From assembly GCA_024349245.1 (NCBI GenBank), contig JALDNG010000020.1:21238501-21302500 (forward strand): DNA of 64,000 nucleotides, given 5' to 3'. Position numbers and translations under genes: made by a program. Source of the stretch: Neodontobutis hainanensis (taxonomy: Eukaryota > Chordata > Actinopteri > Gobiiformes > Odontobutidae). This document shows, in pieces, positions 1 through 11,995 of this stretch. The number at the start of each line of letters is the position of its first letter. Positions within the stretch are counted from its first letter, which is position 1. Under the pieces are notes generated by a model. That model did not search any database, was not told where the DNA came from, and saw nothing but the letters and a program-made list of their open reading frames with translations.

Positions 1-869
1 GATTAGAAAAAAGAATGCTGGCATCACAAGAGCATATGTAGCATCACCAGACATCCAGCTAAAAAAACAGATTCCAAACACTGACTGAGCTAAAGGTGAA
101 TGAACCAGAAAACTCAGCTGAAAAACATGGAGTAAATAAAACCTATTCTATGGAAAACAGGAGACACGAATCTGTGAAAAAGTACCAGGCAAACAGAGAC
201 AGAGAATCTATGCCAAAAGTGAAGGACAGAGATATCCTGCTGCTTGGAGACGGGGCTGTCCGAGACATAAACAACTGTTGTTTTGTTACATGCAGCTATC
301 CAAGTGCTACGGTCACTGATATAACAGCACTTCTCCCCCAAGTCATCTCAAAACACAATGGGATTAAACAGCTGATAGTACACGTGGGTGCAGTTGACAC
401 CAGAAAGGGGGAATCAGAAGTTTTGAAAAAGGATTTCTCCAGGCTTTTAGATAAACTTGAAAACCTGGAAGTGCAATCCTTTATCAGTGGACCACTCCCA
501 AACATCGACAGAAAGATCAATAAATTAATTCGGCTGCTTGCACTAAATACATGGCTGTCCAAGGCCTGTGAGACACTTCATTGATAACTTATACTTGTTT
601 TGGCAATGTGTAGACCTGTTCAAATGAAAGGGCCCACATCTAAACAGGGGAGGGGTCAGGAGGCTAACGGATAATCTCCTGCACTCCCTGAGACACCTAA
701 AAGGTTCTGGGCACTCTCATGAACAAAGAAAAGGCCCTCTGCGAAGCCATAAGCCAGTGGATGAAGAAAGTACTCCAGCCTCACCAGCCAAGGATCCTCC
801 TCTAACTGGACTACCATCAACACCTCCACCACTGAAATGGATCCCACAAAAGGACCCTGGACACCCCCC
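1..869 (+). mobile_element. L2-clade LINE copy A, 5' part (ORF1 region)
   Basis: This stretch matches copy B at 41191-42056 closely over its whole length, so it is the same LINE family. The window starts inside the element; by comparison with copy B about 230 bases of 5' leader lie outside. It carries ORF1 and ends abruptly at 869, where a gypsy LTR begins. The rest of copy A resumes at 3307 and again at 7035, so the element is broken into three pieces by other retroelements. Confidence 0.8.
96..584 (+). pseudogene. L2 ORF1 with SGNH-hydrolase-like domain, truncated
   Basis: The frame gives 162 residues. A LLGDGAVRDI block near residue 48 corresponds to the GDS block of SGNH/GDSL esterases; copy B has LLGDSAVRDI, so the serine is replaced by glycine here. 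A later block, VGAVDTRKGESE, corresponds to the conserved Asn/Asp region. Esterase-like ORF1 proteins are known from CR1/L2 LINEs, where they are thought to act in the ribonucleoprotein. The frame stops at 582-584 after a frameshift. Further ORF1 sequence (a GPHLN-like block and a proline-rich tail) continues out of frame to about 869. With the serine lost and the frame broken, it is not expected to be active. Confidence 0.7.
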
Positions 870-1564
870 TGTCAGATCCACTTCGTTTCTCTCAGGGATC
901 CGCTCCACTTTCCTTCTCTCTCCTTCATCTCATCACTGCCACCTGTCCCAAGCACCGGCAGCCTATTGCCATCAGTGAGGTATTTAAACCTCTCCTGTCC
1001 ACCTCTTCCCTGCCAGATCGTTCAGCATACTGTGTGTGAATGTTTTTAAGCTCTTGTTCCAGCTCTTGTTCCAGCCCTCACCCCAGGCCTTGATCCAGTC
1101 TTCGCTCCAGCCCTCACTCCAGCCTTCGCTCCAGGTCTCAGGTTTGGACTCCAGCTATCAGCCCAGTTCCTCAGCTTAGTCCCAGTCACCAGCTCAGCTC
1201 CAGGCTTCGAAGCAGCTCTACGGCTCACTCCAACTCTCAGCCCAGCTCTCTAGCTTGGTCTCAGTCACCGGCTCGGCTCCAGGTCTCGAAACATCTCTAC
1301 GGCTCACTCTAACTTCCAGCCCAGCTTCCCACATGGTTCCCGTCTCCAGTCCTCATCACCGCTCTACGACTCCACTCCAGATCTCGGTCCAGCTCCTCGG
1401 CTTGGTTCCAGTTCACGACTTCACTTCAGCCATCAGCGCAGCTCCTCAGCACGGACTACAGTCTCAGATCCCCTATCCAGCTTCCTGTCACTGTTTGTAC
1501 TTTAATAAAGAATCACTTACCTTCACTGTCTTGTGAGCATTTGAGTCCTCAGTCCCAAATTACA
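870..1564 (+). repeat. Putative 5' LTR of a sushi-type Ty3/gypsy element
   Basis: The segment begins TGTCAGATCC exactly where L2 similarity stops and ends ...AAATTACA, giving the TG...CA ends typical of LTRs. A polyadenylation signal AATAAAG lies at about 1503. The gag start codon follows at 1591 after a short leader. The central part (about 1050-1480) is a degenerate CT-rich array of CTCCAGCC-like units. No second LTR is present because the element is cut off in pol at 3306, so the boundaries rest on the terminal dinucleotides and context only. Confidence 0.6.
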
Positions 1565-1590
1565 GAACATTACAGAACGATCTGGCCAAG

Positions 1591-3306
1591 ATGGACTCAG
1601 CCAAAGCAGAGAAAGTAATAAATTGATTCACCATCATTGAGGAAACGCTCCAAAATCATGAAGCCCAAATAAACACTATTTCCGCCGGGTTCCAGCGGAT
1701 TGTCTCTCAACAGGAGGACGCTTTCCAGGCCATGTTAAATCGGATCCATCTCCTGACTACTCAGCTATCAAGTATTCCCGAAGACCACAGAGAGTCTGGC
1801 CTCCGTTCCACCTTCAGATCCTGTTTCCCTGGTGGTTCAACCGATCCCGGTCCAGGAGCCTCGGGTCGAGATTCCAGAACGTAACTCCGGAGAGACAGGT
1901 GGTTGTAATCCCTTTCTGGTCAACTGTTCAATCCTGTTTGCTCTGCAACCCCACACATTTGCCACAGAGAGAGCCAAGGTGGCATTTGTCATTAATCACC
2001 TGACAGGGCGCGCACGTCTCTGGTGAACCGCAGAGTGGGAGAGAGGTACCCCAACAAACTTTTGTATGTATTGTGGGGGTTCGGGCCATGTTGCATTGGT
2101 CTGTCCATTAAAAGGACAGGCTCAGCAGTAGATGGAGGAGTACTGTTGAGTCTTACAGAGGGAGTCTCCTCCATCAGTCGCTCGCTTGTCCATGTCCAGC
2201 TGCTGCTACCTGGGGGGCCACAGACTTTAACTACATTCATTGACTCTGGGGCAGACGGCAGTTTTATGGACGAGACTTTGGCTCTTCAGTTGGGGTTGTC
2301 ACGAGTTCCCCTACCCTATCCGGTTCCTGCACGAGCCCTGGATGGACACCTCCTGGGTACCGTGACCCACCGGACCAGTCCCGTGACCCTAATGATCTCT
2401 GGGAACCATCAAGAAACACTTGGCTTTTTCCTAATTCAGTCTTTAGATATTCCATTCATTTTGGGTTACCCCTAGTTGCGACACCATAATCCTCACATTG
2501 ATTGGGACACTGGGGCAATACTGGGTTGGAGTCGCTCTTGTCACTCCGTTTGTCTTCAGTCAGCGGGAGTACCCAACCCGCTACCTAGTACACCTGTATC
2601 CTCTCCGCCGGCCAACGTTTCCAGGGAGTACCAGGATTATAAGGAGGTCTTTAATAAGGCCAAAGCCACAGCCTTACCTCCGCATCAGCCATATGACTGT
2701 GCTGTTGACTTGCTTCCTGGCACCTCACCTTCTAGAGGCCAATTATATTCATCATCTGCTCCTGAAAGAGAGGCCATGGATCTTTACATTAAAGAGGCAT
2801 TGGCAGCTGGAATAATAAGACCTTCTACATCACCAGCGGGGGCAGTTTTTTTCTTTGTGGGGAAGAAGGACAAGACTCTCCGACCTTGCACTGATTACCG
2901 TGGACTTAATGAGATCACCGTAAAGAACAGGTATCCGGTAAATTGGATCTTTGCAACGCGTAGCACCTGGTTCGCATCCGTGAGGGGGACGAATGGAAGA
3001 CAGCATTTAACACCTCGTCAGGTCATTATGAATACCTGGTGATGCCTTTTGGACTGACTAATGCTCCCGCCGTCTTCCAGAACCTGGTCAATGATGTGTT
3101 GCTGGACATGCTCGACCGGTTCGTATTCGTCTAGCTGGATAATATCCTTATCTTTTCCAAGAACACCAAGGAGCATGTTCATCATGTCCAGTCAGTCCTT
3201 CAACGCCTGCTGGAGAATTTGCTTTTTGTCAAGGCTGGGAAATGCGAATTTCATGTATCCAGCGTCTCTTATCTGGGTTACATTGTCGCCTAGGGTAAAA
3301 TTCAGA
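1591..3306 (+). pseudogene. Sushi-type Ty3/gypsy gag-pol, degenerate and 3'-truncated
   Basis: The gag start at 1591 is followed by an early stop (1624). Gag-like sequence runs to about 2035 and ends in a block reading INHLTGRARLW. A CCHC zinc knuckle (C-x2-C-x4-H-x4-C) follows at about 2066-2110. A retropepsin motif FIDSGADGSF lies near 2235. The RT N-terminal motif RPCTDYRGLNEI is at about 2882. The RT then continues through MPFGLTNAPAVFQNL at about 3043 to the catalytic box, where the expected YLDD reads as stop-LDN at about 3132. Several stops, frameshifts and small deletions separate these blocks. Integrase and 3' LTR are missing; L2 sequence resumes at 3307. This family is the one related to mammalian RTL/PEG10 genes, but nothing suggests domestication here. 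Confidence 0.85.
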
Positions 3307-4617
3307 TTTCTTCATCTATATTATGAGTAGTTCTTTCCAAACTGCCCAAACAATGTCATGATTTTATTGATGAGTTACTGAATTGCTTTCGGTTATCTGC
3401 ACAGAATTTGAAAAAGTCGTCATATCAGGTGATTTTAATGTGGATAATGTTTGTGACAGAAATGCCAAATAACCTTCTACTATTCTTCACCCTTTTGGTT
3501 TTTGTCATCATGTTAATGAGCCGACCCATAACAGAGATCACACTCTGGACCTGGTCATTACAAAGGGTTGCTGTTCATATTTCAGATGTCACTGTGATTG
3601 ATGTTGCTCTGTCTGATCATTCTTGTGTCTTTTTCCATCTGTCCATGATTCCAAAACTTGCTGCTGGATCTACAGTTGTTCAGAAGAGACACATTAATGA
3701 TAACACCCAGACACAGTTTATGGAGGCAATCAGGTTTGAAAATGCCTCATCAGGTCAAGTTGATGATTTGTTATACTTCAAGAGTTTTAAATGTTATGGA
3801 CACCATTGCTCCTGATAAGGCTAAAGTGATGAGGAAGAGGCAGAAGGCTTTGTGGAGCAACTCCTTCTCTCAGGGCACAGAAAAGGGAATGCCGAAAAGC
3901 CAAAAGAAAATGACGTAAATTTAAACTTTTAATTCATTATAAGGTATACAAAGAAAATTTTGACTTTGAAAAAAAGCAAGAGAAATATTCTTCTCAGAAA
4001 TCATCAACAACAGCAGTAACAACTCACGTGTCCTGTTTGTTACAGTGAACAGATTAACAAACCCTCCAGCTCCATTTCCTCCAGAATTAGTTTCCACCAC
4101 TAAATGCAATGAGTTTGCATTGTTTTTCAATCACAAGGTTCAAGGCATTAAACATGCTACAGTCTAAAGGACATACAACAACACTGCAGCCACCTAGGAG
4201 ACACTTGGTTGGGTTCAAATATTTTACACCCATTAATGACAGAACAATTGAAAAAACTGTCTCCAGCCTGAGTTCATTCAACTGCTGCCTCCATGTTTTA
4301 CCCACTAGATTTCTAAAATCAGTACTAAGCAGTTTGTTACCACAACTCACTGATATAGTCAATAATTCCTTACAGTCTGGAACATTTCCAGGGGCCTTAA
4401 AAACTGTTGTCATTAAGCCTCTCCTAAAGAAGAGCAGTCTTGATGCTACAGTGCTCAACAACTATCGACCCATATCAAACCTGCCATTTTTAGGGAAAGT
4501 CATCGAAAAAGTTGTATATCAGCAACTTAATGACTTTCTATTACTTAACAACTGCTTTGATCAGTCAGGATTTAAGCCCCATCACAAACTGAGACTGCAC
4601 TTATTAAAGTCAGGAAT
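3307..4617 (+). mobile_element. L2 LINE copy A, middle part (endonuclease end and RT start)
   Basis: The segment aligns with copy B from about 42778. It encodes the end of the endonuclease domain (ISDVTVIDV..SDHSCVFFHLS), a linker rich in basic residues (KVMRKRQKALWSN), and the start of the RT (RPISNLPFLGKVIEKVVYQQL). Relative to copy B it retains about 200 bases that B has lost (around 4140-4340). Relative to B it lacks about 700 bases at the gypsy junction. Frameshifts break it into several short frames. It ends at about 4617, where the opposite-strand LINE begins. Confidence 0.8.
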
Positions 4618-7034
4618 GATTTCTGTGTCTCTTGGTGGAGCAGCGTGGCAGTAACAGTCTATTGCTAAAAGAGCTCTTGCAGCTGACAAGTACTTTGTGG
4701 AGCCGGTGGAAGGGAAAGTCCAGAATAGTCCTGATTTTGGACAACATCCTCCGCTCCGACACAGCAGTCAAAGCGTCCAACTCCTCCCCTACAACATGTC
4801 CGGCCTTCTTGATGATCATTTCAAGTCTATTAGAGTCCCTCACGCGCAGACTGCTGCCCCAGCAGACCACAGCGTACATGATGGCACTGGCCACCATAGA
4901 CTCGTAGAACATCCTGAGCATAGTCCTGCAGATGTCAAAGGACCTCAGCCACCTCTGAAAGTAGAGACGGCTCTGGCCATTCTTGTAGACAGTGTCCATG
5001 TTCTTGCCCCAGTCCAGTTTATTGTCCAAATACACACACAGGTATTTTTACCCCTCCACCATGTCCACACTAACCCCCTGGATAGAGATGGGGGTCACAG
5101 CGGCTTTAGTCCTCCTCAAGTCCACCACCAGTTCCTTAATCTTTATCACGTTGAGTAGGAGGTGGTTCTTCTTACTCCTGGTGAGAAAGTTATCCACAAC
5201 AGTCCTGTACTCCTTCTCGCCACCACTGCTAATACATCCAACCACTGCAGAGTCGTCAGAGAACTTCTGAAGGTGGCAGGACTCTGTGCAGTAGTTGAAG
5301 TCTGTGGTGAAGAGGGTGAAGAGGAAAGGAGAGAGGACTGTCCCCTGCGGCACCCCGGTGTTGCTGATGACAGTGTCAGACACACAGTTCTGCAGCCGCA
5401 CATACTGTGGTCTGCCAGTGAGGTAATCCACAATCCAGGACACCAGGGGGGGATCTACCTGCATCACTGCCTGCTTTTCAGCCAGCGGCCCCAGCCTGAT
5501 GGTGTCGAACGCAATGGAGAAGTCGAAGAACATGATTCTCACAGTGGTGGCCGGTTTGTCCAGGTGGGCATAGACTCTGTGGAGCAGGTAGATGATGGCG
5601 TTGTCCACCCCGAGGTGGTACTTCTAGGTGAACTGGAGTGGGTCTGTAGATGCTGCACCATGTTTTGCAACTGCTCCAGAGTCTTCAATGAGTGGGAGGT
5701 CAGTGCCACGGGCCTGTAGTCCTTGGAGTCACTGGAACGCTGCGTCTTCGGGACCGGAACGAGGCACGGTGTTGTCTTCCACACCAGGTTAAAGAACCTG
5801 TTGAACACATTGGCCTTGTCCACACTGCCCTCAATGCCTCCACCACTGGTTGGCTTGTATCCAGTGATGGATATAAGCCACTCCAGACTTCATGCTTCAT
5901 GCTACTCCAGACTTCCCTCATGTTGTTCTGCTGGAGCTTCCACTCCCACTTCCTCCCATGCTTCTTCCTGGCCAGCTTCATCTGCATTCTCAGGTCCCTC
6001 TGCGTAGCTCGCACCTCCTCCCTGTTCCCCGCACTGAACGCCTTCTTCTTTTTGTTGAGTGTGATTTTAATGTCCTTAGTAATCCATGTCTTGTTGTTTG
6101 GGTAACAGCTCACAGTCCTGGCTGGGATAATGTTGTCCTCACAGAAGTTGATGTAGCTGGTGATGCACTCAATAAGCCCATCTATGTCCTCTCTGTGGGG
6201 CTCAGTGAGTACCTGCCAGTCCGTCAACTCAAAACAGTTCTGTAGTGTCTCCAGTGTCTCATCAGTCTATCTTCTCACTGTCCTTGTACTCGGGGGCTAA
6301 CGTTTCACTAGAGGCAAGTAGGAGGTGGTGAGGTGCACCAGGTTGTGATCAGTCCTGCCCAGTGGGGGAAAGGGGGCTGAGCTGTATGCATCCCGAACAT
6401 TTGCATAAAGTAGGTCTATTGTACTTCCCTTTGTTGTGGGGCAATCCACAAACAATTTGAAAGGGGAGATAGTTTTGTCCAAATTCACGTGATTAAAGGC
6501 TCCAGAGACGGCAATGAAAGCATTGGGATGAGCGGTCTGAATCTGGGCTAATGCGGAGTGAAGGGTGCCGCAGGCCCTGGTAGGTTGGCAGATGGGGGCA
6601 CATAAACAACCACAAAGATAACATTTGAAAACTCCCTGGGCAAATAATATGGACATAATCCAACAGCACTCAGTTCCCCGTCCTGATTGCAGATGCGCTT
6701 TTTAACCGTGATGTGACCAGGGTTACACCAGCATTCATTCACAAACACGGCAAGTCCGCCCCTTTGCGCTTACCCCTGCTGGCAAAGTGCCGGTCAGCTT
6801 GCACTGTGTGGAAGCCCATGATGGAGGCGTTGTCAGCGGTAATGTCCTGGTGCATCCATGTCTCCGTAAAGCACATTAGACTACACTCAGGGTATTTCCT
6901 CTGACTTTGGACAAGTGCTGTTAGTTCATCCATTTTGTTGACAAGGGAGCGAACGTTCCCCATGAGGATTGAGGGGAGACACGGCTTAAACCTAAGGCTC
7001 TGTTGTTTCTTTGCCATTCTCCTCCACATGTCAA
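4618..7034 (-). pseudogene. Rex1-like (CR1/Jockey group) LINE ORF2, inserted in L2 copy A
   Basis: Read on the minus strand from 7034 downward. An AP-endonuclease N-terminus comes first (6739-7059: NVRSLVNKMDEL, then FTETWMHQDI), then the YLPREF region and a degraded GDFN block (AVSGAFNHVNLD) with GRTDHN near 6297-6656. A linker follows at 5700-6227, then RT blocks: FFDFSIAFDTI, GVPQGTVLSPFLFTL and the catalytic box FSDDSAV (5048-5608). The conserved post-RT region with AVVCWGSSL lies at 4610-5035. Frameshifts separate the blocks. The element stops within the last part of its ORF, so its 3' end is missing, which is unusual for LINE insertions that normally lose the 5' end. Clade assignment is from motif memory. 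Confidence 0.8.
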
Positions 7035-7475
7035 ATGGCCCTGACATGTGGGGTTCCACAGGGGTCTATCTTGGGATCTCTATTATTCAATCTCTACATG
7101 CTTTCTCTAGGCCAGTTAATACACAGCTGTGGCGTATCCTACGACAATTCTGCAGATGACACTCAGATTTACATTTCACTCACAGCAGGTGAAAATGGAC
7201 CAATCCATTCACTGTGTCACTGCGGCAAACAGATTGATTTGTGGATGCGAAATCATTTTCTCCGACTGAACAGAAACAAGACTGAACTAATCATCTTTGG
7301 GAACAGAAACAAAGAGAAAGTGTCAGCAGTCACCTCAAGTCTCTTTTTCTAAAATCTAATAACCAGGTTAGAAATCTAGATGTCATTATGGACTCAGACA
7401 TAAATTTCCACAGTCAAATTAAGTCTGGAACATCATCTGCATTTTATCACCTAAAAAACATTTCCAGATTCAACT
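7035..7475 (+). mobile_element. L2 LINE copy A, 3' part (RT catalytic region)
   Basis: The segment aligns with copy B from about 44051. It carries the GVPQGS-like block, SADDTQIYIS catalytic box (frame-broken) and RNKTELIIFGNRNKE, and ends near 7475 in the STSSAFYHLKNISR region. About 185 bases present in copy B (43866-44050, including the LDLSAAFDTVDH block) are missing at the junction with the Rex1-like LINE. The L2 3' tail is also missing, because an RTE remnant begins directly afterwards. Confidence 0.8.
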
Positions 7476-8390
7476 ACTCTTTCCCACAGATTCATTGTAT
7501 GACTCACCAGCTTAATACCTATGTAGTTTCCACAACTCTGCACATCTCTCACCCTCTCACTCTCTAAGACCTGGTTGAATAACCTAGTTAAAAACTCTAC
7601 TGCCATCTCTCCTAGACACTTCCATACCTCCACTGTTATGTCATCAGGACCAAGTGCTTTTTCTTTCTTCATCTTCTTTAAAGCCCTCCTAATTTCACCA
7701 TTACTAATTCTTTCTACTTCCTGTTCAACAATATTTGTACAATATTGTCAACAATAACAATAATAATGACAGAGTCTCTACAACTGTCATTTTCCTCATT
7801 CATCAGTTCCTCAAAGTACTCCTTTTATTTCCAGCTTTACACTCATTAACCAATCTGACACCCTCTTTACCTCCAGAATATTCTTCACAAATTTCTTCTT
7901 CAGGATCACTCCTACTCCATTTTTCTTCCTGTCCACACCATGATAGTGCTAGTGATGATAGTGCTTCTAGCCTTGCTACCCTTCCACCTGGTCTCCTGGA
8001 CACAGAATATCAACTTTCCTCCTCTGCATCATATCTACCAGCTCTCTACCTTTACCTGTGATCGTACCAACATTCAAAGTCCCTAATTTTAGTCCTAAAC
8101 TCATGCCTTTTCTATTCTCTCTATTCTTACAAACACACCTTGCTCCTCTCCTTCCTGGACCAACAGTAGCCCAATTTCCACCAGTGCCCTGTAGGTCAAC
8201 AGCACCAATGGCAGTCATTGTTAACCCAACCCCAAACGTTATGGTACGCAAGTCATGTTAGCAATTTGCATATTGGATTTAGCAAAAGTTTACCGACGGA
8301 TGCCCTTTCTGACACAAACCTCTATATTTATCCGGGCTTGGAACCAGCACAAAAAGTACACTGGCTTGTGACCTACTGTGGCTAGATCAA
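7476..8390 (-). pseudogene. RTE-clade LINE remnant
   Basis: On the minus strand the 5' part (about 8390-7976) encodes a GVGLTMTAIGAVDLQG-like leader and then KLGTLNVGTITGKGRELVDMM, the endonuclease N-terminus typical of RTE elements. The 3' part (7672-7480) encodes ALGPDDITVEVWKCLGE and the start of an RT, ending at WERVVE. The bulk of the endonuclease and most of the RT are absent, so this is an internally deleted, doubly truncated copy. It borders L2 copy A directly at about 7475. Confidence 0.75.
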
Positions 8391-8904
8391 ATTACTAAAT
8401 TCTATATGTATAAGCCATTCTCAAACAGACAAATATTTGTCTCTGGAAATAGTCAGGACAACAAAGGACTGGACTTTCACCTGAGAAAGTCTACATACAA
8501 CATGTCCACGGTTGACAGAAAATAGTCCAGGTGAGTTTTTTTTTTTTTTAATCTAGATAAATTAATTGTTAGCAGATCTGAAGAAACATCAGTCTATATT
8601 TACCTGTACATTGTTGAAAATAATAAATAAAAAAAGAATTTACTCTTTACTTTAAAAATATTTTTATAACAATTGCACTAATTGTTTTGGATGGATAGTA
8701 TCCTTATGTGAAAAGTGAAAAACATCCATTAGAGATAGATATAAACCATGCAATATTTTCAAACAACCTTTACAATTAAAAATGGGTAATTCTAATTCTG
8801 GGTAAATCTAAGTGGTCATCTACTAAATGATTATCAGTATTAATTATGAAAAAGTGAAAAACTATTGGTCTGTATGTGACCCCGGAACTAAAATGAGTTT
8901 GACA
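8391..8904. other. No recognisable feature
   Basis: AT-rich sequence with a short poly-T tract at about 8537. No coding frame or known repeat could be supported on either strand. Confidence 0.4.
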
Positions 8905-9060
8905 ACCCTGCCCTTTAAACAACGGTTCAACTTCAAAATATTGCTAATCACCTTCAAAGCTATCCATAGCTGGAACTCATTACCTCCAGAACTCCATAAT
9001 ACTGATACTAAATCTCTGATACTAAATACTCAAAACTCATCTGTGCACACACTTACATAA
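8905..9060 (+). mobile_element. L2-type LINE 3'-end remnant
   Basis: A short frame reads FKQRFNFKILLITFKAIH followed by SWNSLPPELHNTDT. These two blocks occur, separated by about 50 residues, in the C-terminal region of L2 ORF2 (compare copy D at about 49140-49380). The region between them is deleted. Only this fragment is present. Confidence 0.6.
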
Positions 9061-11030
9061 ACATAAGTTAATATATCTGAGGAGCGTCAATCTTTAGTTT
9101 GAGTCCAGACTTGTCCTTCTCGAGAGCAGCTTGTGTAAGTCACTCTGTAATTAAAGTAAGAAAATGGAAAGTAAGGCTAAATATAAGCATTTCAGTGTGA
9201 CAGCAGATTAAAACAGGAGCATCAGTGCCTCTTTCTTCAGGACTCTGTTAGCACAGGTTCATAATTACGACAGCCTACAGACACAAACCTCTGCCACTTA
9301 TTGGGGGACACGTTTCTGGTGAGGAGAGAAGTCATAAATAATGTGTCCTATAAGAAAATAGCTTGTGGCGTTTTATTGGTTTCATTTTTCCCCTTTTCCT
9401 ATTGAAAAATTTAATAAATCTATAGCAGTTCTCTGACTCCATCTAACAGCGTTTGGACCTTGAGGGCATTTGTCCCACTCTCCGGCTCTGTACAGTCAGT
9501 GGTAATATAGCGACTGTGACCTGTATCACTGAGCTTATCGCACCTCAGAAGCACTTACATTCATCACTAATGCATTAAACATAGACAAGTAATAACTTTT
9601 GTTTGTCTGAGAAGAGAATCCATATGAAAAATGTAATAAACTATATTTCTTGGAAGTCAGAAAGCATGTCTCTGAGTCAACAAAAACAGACCTGAATTAA
9701 TGAGAATAGAAATGTGGACTATTACCTCTTTTGTAAAGTAGTGCTGTATGGATTTTTGTTTAAACAAAATCTTATTGTATTTTTATAACATCAAATTTAA
9801 TTCAAAATATGTATATATTTTGTTGAATAGCTGCATAATTATGACATGCAACAGCACTTGTAACATACATTCTACTTTTCTCTTAAGCTTATTTTGGATT
9901 ATAACCTGAATGACGTCCGAATCTCCTCAGGCATCATCTATGATTGACATTAAAGACATAATATGTAATCTTTGGTGAAATCTAATGCCAATTCCATATC
10001 TCACACTCCAGGGCAGGGACATGCTGTCATCTATAAACATATGCAGTGCTCCGTTTGTCCTCTCCGGGCAGCTATAGGAACAGGAAGAAACATAGAATTA
10101 ATTTATTAATATTTGGTGTTATTTATTTTTATCTTTAAAAAGGGCTTGTGTGCATTATGTGCACACCGAGCCTGCATTAATATAAAAAAATATAAATTTT
10201 TGGGCATTTACACTGACGCAGTGATCATACTGTATATACATCTGGAGCTGTTTCCAGTTTAAAAAAATACAAACTCTTGGCTTCTAGACAAACTTATTTC
10301 TAAACGTAAAAAGTTGTGCCAATGAGGTTTGACTTGCTCCCTGCATTAGAAACCAGTAATTATTATTTTAATGAGGGACTAAATTATATATTGATACACT
10401 GATTCTATGACCAATGATTCAATAGGTTTTGAAAAATTAAGCATGCTATATAATCTTTGTTTGTTTTATTTTGATCAGGACAAACATAATGTACAAAGAA
10501 GTTAGTCTGGTACCCTGTTGCTTGCATTTGATGTTAAGGGTGGAGTTTTTAGGCGTAATGTTAACCATAAGAGAAACGGTGGATGTGGCAACACCACACA
10601 ACACTTTGTCAACAAGGAACCGCCGCTAGTTAACAAACAAGCGGTTTCATTGTTTTTATACTTTGCTGATTAATCAATACCGAGTTGATAGCAGAATCAT
10701 CCTGCCTTTCGGTTTCAGCGTTCGCCACGTTGAATGTTTTGGACTAGCCAAGTTACTTGTGTATGACGTTGCCAACCAACCACAACCTGCTCCAGAAAAA
10801 ACAGCTTGTGCTTGGTCTGTCCGCAGACATGCCGAGTGAAGGGATTTAATGTGAGAAAGGAACCAGACCATAATATATAAATATATATATTAACAAAATT
10901 AGCAAAGGAATAAATAAGTTATTATTTATTTATAAGTTATTACAGTGAACCCATACCAAAATATAAAATAACTAGTGCTATAAAATTGTGCTGGCATCAT
11001 CATTCGTTGTTGTAAATGACTTGAGTGGGT
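9061..11030. other. Intergenic or intronic, no gene seen
   Basis: Nearly 2 kb of AT-rich DNA. Frames are short and without recognisable domains, and I see no splice-bounded exon or known repeat. Old unrecognisable transposon sequence is possible. Confidence 0.4.
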
Positions 11031-11036
11031 AAAGGG

Positions 11037-11995
11037 CAGATGGCAGACACCGTGTATGGCGTCGTGTGGGTAAGCAGTTTGCTAATGTCAACGCTGTGGA
11101 TTGAGTGGCCCATGATGGCGGTGGGGTTATGGTATGGGCAGGTGTATGTTATGGACAACACAGGTGCATTTTATTGATGGCACTTGAAATACTGTGATGA
11201 GATCCTGAGGCCCATTGTTGTGCCATTCATCCACCTCATGTTGCTGAAAAGAACCAAGTTTCTTGCATAAGTAATTTTTTTAAGTAATTTATATTTATAT
11301 AGCACCTTTCTCAGATAATTATCACAAAGTGCTTTACAACAGTGTTTTTACATGAAGTTTCAACTCACCCCATTTACACACATTCTCTCCTGGGACAGAC
11401 AGAGAGGCGGGCAGCCACACAACCGGCGCTCACAACCTTCTCCTCCCACCACCAAACACAACTCCACAGTCACACACATTCATACACCAGTGCTACGGAC
11501 ACTGGAGGCAAGGTGGGTTAAGTGTCTTGCCCAAGGACACAACGACAGTATGAACTGTGGGGAGAGCGGGAATCGAACCTACTACCTTCCGGTTGAAGGA
11601 CGGCCGCTCTACCACTGAGCCACTGCCGCCCGCATAGCCAGCATACTAACTGGACATATCATCCATTGACCGTGTTTGGGATACTGAATGGTTTTTAGAC
11701 TCTCACCCCCTCCCAATACAGTGAAACTGCACATTTTAGAGTGGCCTTTTATTGTGGCCAGCCTAAGGCACATCTGTGCAGTAATCAAGCTCTCTAATCA
11801 GATCCTGATATGCCATACCTGTGAGGTGAATGGATGATCTCGGCAAAGTGCTCACTAACATAGATTTGGACAGATTTGTGAACCTATTTTTAAGGGAAAT
11901 AGGCCTTTTGTGTTAATAGAAGAAGTCTTAGATCTTTGAGTTCAGCTTGTGAAAAATAGGGGTAACAACAAAAGTTTAAATTTTTGTTCAGTATA
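11037..11995 (+). pseudogene. Tc1-like transposon remnant, split by a SINE
   Basis: From 11044 a frame reads GRHRVWRRVGKQFANVN and then HDGGGVMVWAGVCYGQ, the central block of Tc1-type transposases. It is followed by EILRPIVVPFIH in another frame near 11200. The element resumes after the SINE at about 11640 with a degraded 3' coding part and a long non-coding end finishing in TTTTGTTCAGTATA at about 11992, a terminal sequence I recognise from an abundant fish Tc1 family. The 5' end and the catalytic DDE segments are missing, so it is dead. Confidence 0.75.
11274..11636 (-). mobile_element. tRNA-derived SINE with L2-like tail
   Basis: On the minus strand the 5' end has an A-box-like TGGCTCAGTGG and a B box GGTTCGATTCC within about 65 bases, the RNA polymerase III promoter of tRNA-derived SINEs. 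A body conserved with the copy at 28983 follows (TTGTGTCCTTGGGCAAGAC). The tail, AAAGCACTTTG and GCTATATAAATA, matches L2 LINE 3' ends, consistent with mobilisation by L2. The element interrupts the Tc1 remnant. GCATA occurs on both flanks and may be a short target duplication. Confidence 0.8.

Noticed and set aside
1591..3306. Sushi-type gag-pol as a domesticated RTL/PEG10-like gene
   Set aside because: Early stop in gag, many frameshifts, mutated RT box and an attached LTR show an ordinary dead element.
4697..6245. Long plus-strand frames over the Rex1-like LINE
   Set aside because: They are antisense shadows; the minus strand carries ordered endonuclease and RT motifs.
11560..11636. tRNA-like A and B boxes as a tRNA gene
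   Set aside because: No cloverleaf with anticodon and acceptor stems; the boxes belong to a SINE head.
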